DNA of 5,238 nt from DASQUP01 sp035641235 (GTDB lineage: Bacteria > Actinomycetota > CADDZG01 > WHSQ01), in the NCBI GenBank assembly GCA_035641235.1, contig DASQUP010000241.1:1-5238 (forward strand), read 5' to 3'. The translations under genes were made by a program, and so were the position numbers. Under the pieces are notes generated by a model, which worked only from the letters and a program-made list of their open reading frames with translations, was not told where the DNA came from and did no database searches. Shown one piece after another: positions 2,489 through 5,238 of the stretch. Each line of letters starts with the position of its first letter. The stretch's first letter is position 1.

Positions 2489-5238
2489 TCAGGCGGGTAA
2501 TCCGTCCAGGAGTCTGGCGGCGCGCTCTTCCTCTCTGACCGAGCGAAGCCGCGCGAACTCCGACAGCGCCGCACGCAAGGGGGTGACCGCTTCCCCGGGT
2601 CCTCCCACCTTCCGAAGGACCTCACCGAGGTCGAGTTGGGTGACGGCTCGCTCCCACGTAGCTCCGACTCGATCGAATGTCGCTATGGCAGAACGAAGTT
2701 TCTGCTCGGCGGTGCTGAGGTCTCCGGTGGCCCACGCGTGGCGTCCCTGGAGCCGGTCCGCGAAGGCGGGAAGGGCTTCCAGTTCCCCCACCAGGGCGCG
2801 TTCTCGGGCGTGCGAGACGATCTCCATCGTGTGGTCCCACTCTCCCGCCGCCGCGATCAGGTCCATGCTCGCCTCGAGCTGAAAGCCGGCGAACTTCGTC
2901 CTCGCGGCAGCAAGGATGGACCGCGCCCGGTCGATGTTGCCGCCGTGGACGAGGTAGCGGGCAACGAACATACCGCCCTCGGTCGGCCCCATGCTGGGGG
3001 GCAACTCAGAGGAACGCGCCAACAACTCGAAGTAGTTACCCGCCCGCTCTTCGTCACCGCGCAACTCGTGAATGAGCATGGCGAGTGCATACGCTCGCAG
3101 CGAGTACGGAATGGCCAAAATGTGGCCGGGCAGTCCCTCGTTTATTCGTTCGATCTCGGCCTGATCGGCGAGGGCTCCGTCCCAGTCCCCGATCATGAAC
3201 CGCGCGTGGGCGCGCCACGCCAGGCTGTGCAGGAGCCCGCCGGGGTTCACATCGAGGGCGAAGTCGACGCCGGTTGTCGCGTACGAGATCGCATCCCTAT
3301 ATCGGCCCATCATGGTGGTTACCCAGGCGAGCATCCCGTAGGTGTCGGATGCCTCGGCAGGGTTCTGCACCTTGTCAAGCAACTCGTACCGCCGCTGGTG
3401 TACACGCAGTGCCTCTCCATACAGCCCGTCGTACTTGTGGCAGCCGGCGACGGCGTCTAGCACAAGCGAGATGAGGTCTGCATCCCCCGCCCGCTCCGCG
3501 ATCTCGAGGGCTTCCTCAACTGCCCGTCTCCCGTCGTCGGTGAGTTCCTCATAGACCATGAGCTGCATGAAGGCCCGTGTCGCTAGGAGCCGGGCCCTGT
3601 CGGCGTCACCCGCAACCTGCATGCCCTTGTCGATCAGTTCCACGAGTTCGGCCCGAGAGGGCACGTTTAACATCGAGCCTCTGTAGCGCGTGGGAATGAT
3701 CGCGGCCTGGGCTGTAAGGCGCCCAAGGAGCTCCTTGTCCGGAGACTCGGACTCCTCCACTATCGACATCGCCTCGCGGAATGCGCGATAGGCAGGATCA
3801 CCGACGAGATGCGCATCACCGAGGAATTCGAGAGCCTCGACCCGCTCCTCAGGCTCGATCGAAAGATCGACCGCTTGCCGCCCGTACCATTCGGCGCGCT
3901 CCGAGGCGGCCTTTCGGTAGGCATTGATCGAGGCCGCCATCGCAAACTTCCGAGCCTGGACGCGGAAATCATGTTCGCCGAGGAACTTGAACGCCTTGGT
4001 GTAGTGGTGGGCGAGCAATTCGGCGCGCTCCCGAAATCGCCGCTTACCGACGTTCTCGATCCACGATGCGATTACTGCGTGCGCCTGTCCGCGAGCTCGC
4101 CGCGGCAAGCTCTGGTACGCGACGTCGCGTATCAACACGTGCTTGAAGCTGAACTCGAGTTCCCCCGATATCGACGACGTCAGCCGCTCCACGATGAACT
4201 CGCGCTGCTGCAGATTGCGCAATATCAGGCTCAGGTCCTCGATGCCGGTGAGCTGTGCGACGGCGCCGCTCCAGAAGTTCCGCCCAACCACGGATGCCTG
4301 TTGCAGCACCCTGCGCTCGGTAGGTTCGAGCAGATCGATGCGCGACAGGATCACCGCATGCACGTCGTCCGGGATCTCGACCTCGGCAAGTTTGTCCGAG
4401 GGTACCCATTGTCCGTCGCTCTGACGAAGACGACCCTCGTCGATAAGGCTTCGCAGGATCTCGTGCAGGAAGAACGGGTTTCCTTCGGCGCGCCGTAAGA
4501 CTTTTCGGGAGAACTCGGCGGGCAGATCGGTGGCGCCGAGGAGGGAAGAGATCAGCTCCTGGCTCTCGTCCTCCGTTAGCGGGTCGAGGGACACCGCGGA
4601 GTAGTTGCGTGAACCTGCTCCCCAAGTCGTTCTGTTGCGCAGTAGCTCCGGGCGAGCTGTGCAGAGGAACAAGACGGCGCCCAGCGGCCGCTCCGACAGC
4701 TCGGTGAGGATGTCGAGCATGGTGTGATCGGCCCAATGAAGATCTTCGATCAACACGACCAGTGCCCCGGACTGCGACATGTGCCGCAACAACGCGCGCC
4801 ATGCGGCGACGAGCTGGCGCAGCGTTGAGCGGGGGTCCGGCTTGTGCGCCGTCGAGGACTCCATTCCAAGCGTATGTGCGAATGCTGCGACGGTTGCCTC
4901 CCCGTCGGCGGTGAGTTCCGGTGCGAGATTCGCCACAATCTTTTCGAGTTTTTCGTACGCAAGTTCGGGCGGGTCCGAATCGAGGATCCCTGCCTCGCCG
5001 CGCAGGATCCGGGCGAGTGGCCACAGAGTCAGGCCTTCACCGGATGGCGGGCACCTGCTGCTCACGACACGTTCGTCACCGGCAAGGTTGCGGATGAATT
5101 CCTGCACCAAGCGGCTCTTGCCCACACCCGCGTCGCCGACAACGGAGATCAGGTGCGACGCGTTCTCGATTTTCACGCGGTCGAACACCGAGCGAAGCAC
5201 GCTGAGTTCCGGTTCGCGCCCCACCATCGGCGCCGACA
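2489..5238 (-). CDS. Large AAA/STAND-type ATPase with TPR-like repeats, 5' end beyond the window
   Basis: At least 912 residues are visible, numbered here from the Met at 5227. The order is VGREPEL (2-8, the usual opening of this ATPase module), Walker A GDAGVGKS (31-38), Walker B VVLIED followed by LHWAD (157-167), the sensor-like strand FLCTARPE (187-194), and a winged-helix-like region ending in FSFKHVLIRDVAYQSLPRRA (359-378). A long alpha-helical, alanine-rich TPR-like region then runs from about 400 to the end. There is no LuxR-type HTH at the C-terminus, unlike the MalT/LAL regulators. The Met at 5227 is unlikely to be the start: no ribosome binding site precedes it, and the frame stays open to the window edge, reading SAP before MVGRE. 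In many actinobacterial proteins this ATPase-TPR module follows a class III adenylate/guanylate cyclase domain or a zinc ribbon. Given the two cNMP-binding proteins nearby, a cyclase is a reasonable guess for the missing N-terminus, but it is not seen. A start just outside the window is also possible. Confidence 0.9.
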   Translation of the reverse strand, partial: SAPMVGREPELSVLRSVFDRVKIENASHLISVVGDAGVGKSRLVQEFIRNLAGDERVVSSRCPPSGEGLTLWPLARILRGEAGILDSDPPELAYEKLEKIVANLAPELTADGEATVAAFAHTLGMESSTAHKPDPRSTLRQLVAAWRALLRHMSQSGALVVLIEDLHWADHTMLDILTELSERPLGAVLFLCTARPELLRNRTTWGAGSRNYSAVSLDPLTEDESQELISSLLGATDLPAEFSRKVLRRAEGNPFFLHEILRSLIDEGRLRQSDGQWVPSDKLAEVEIPDDVHAVILSRIDLLEPTERRVLQQASVVGRNFWSGAVAQLTGIEDLSLILRNLQQREFIVERLTSSISGELEFSFKHVLIRDVAYQSLPRRARGQAHAVIASWIENVGKRRFRERAELLAHHYTKAFKFLGEHDFRVQARKFAMAASINAYRKAASERAEWYGRQAVDLSIEPEERVEALEFLGDAHLVGDPAYRAFREAMSIVEESESPDKELLGRLTAQAAIIPTRYRGSMLNVPSRAELVELIDKGMQVAGDADRARLLATRAFMQLMVYEELTDDGRRAVEEALEIAERAGDADLISLVLDAVAGCHKYDGLYGEALRVHQRRYELLDKVQNPAEASDTYGMLAWVTTMMGRYRDAISYATTGVDFALDVNPGGLLHSLAWRAHARFMIGDWDGALADQAEIERINEGLPGHILAIPYSLRAYALAMLIHELRGDEERAGNYFELLARSSELPPSMGPTEGGMFVARYLVHGGNIDRARSILAAARTKFAGFQLEASMDLIAAAGEWDHTMEIVSHARERALVGELEALPAFADRLQGRHAWATGDLSTAEQKLRSAIATFDRVGATWERAVTQLDLGEVLRKVGGPGEAVTPLRAALSEFARLRSVREEERAARLLDGLPA

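Noticed and set aside
2636..3460. Plus-strand open frame of 274 codons opposite the ATPase gene
   Set aside because: It is antisense to the TPR-like region, has no recognisable domain, and is the sort of long shadow frame common in high-GC DNA.
3809..5024. Further long open frames across the ATPase domain (plus strand 3809-4498, minus strand 4044-5024 in another frame)
   Set aside because: They overlap the region with clear Walker A and B motifs in the true frame, and their translations are Arg/Pro-rich with no domain pattern.
2489..5238. Reading the large ATPase as a LuxR-family (LAL/MalT-type) regulator
   Set aside because: The ATPase and TPR-like layout is similar, but the C-terminus ends in a helical repeat with no LuxR HTH.

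Overview
The window is GC-rich DNA with AAGGAG/AGGAGG ribosome binding sites and high-GC codon use. Together with the gene families present (a Crp/FNR regulator, a stand-alone cyclic-nucleotide-binding domain, an NTF2/SnoaL-like protein and a large AAA/STAND-TPR protein), this suggests a high-GC actinobacterium, possibly from a poorly sampled or environmental lineage. The taxonomic call is inference from style, not from a marker gene. There are no rRNA or tRNA genes, CRISPR arrays, insertion sequences or phage genes.

Layout. On the minus strand at the left end lies a single-domain cNMP-binding protein with no DNA-binding domain (start 647, stop 210). Directly after its stop codon, in the same frame, is an apparent two-helix membrane microprotein (194 down to 27). 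It has a good ribosome binding site but an ATC where the start codon should be. Divergent from this pair is a 61-residue basic protein of unknown function (824-1009, +). The 176-base gap between them holds two dyads, one with CRP-operator geometry (714-731). Next come an NTF2/SnoaL-like protein (1523 to 1098, -) and, divergent from it, a full-length Crp/FNR-type regulator (1626-2318, +). The right half (2489-5238, -) is the C-terminal part of a large P-loop ATPase with TPR-like repeats whose 5' end is cut off by the window edge. Its neighbours in sequence type are the ATPase-TPR modules often fused behind class III adenylate/guanylate cyclases.

How they may work together. The window contains two separate cyclic-nucleotide sensor domains with matching phosphate-binding cassettes, a possible Crp-type operator in front of one of them, and an ATPase of a kind frequently fused to a nucleotide cyclase. 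The most economical reading is a local cyclic-nucleotide signalling neighbourhood: a possible cyclase-STAND protein makes or gates the signal, the Crp protein reads it as a transcription factor, and the HTH-less protein, perhaps with its membrane partner, reads it at another target. The cyclase domain itself is not visible, so this remains a hypothesis. The convergent gaps (1010-1097 and 2319-2488) are rich in inverted repeats and probably serve as transcription ends.
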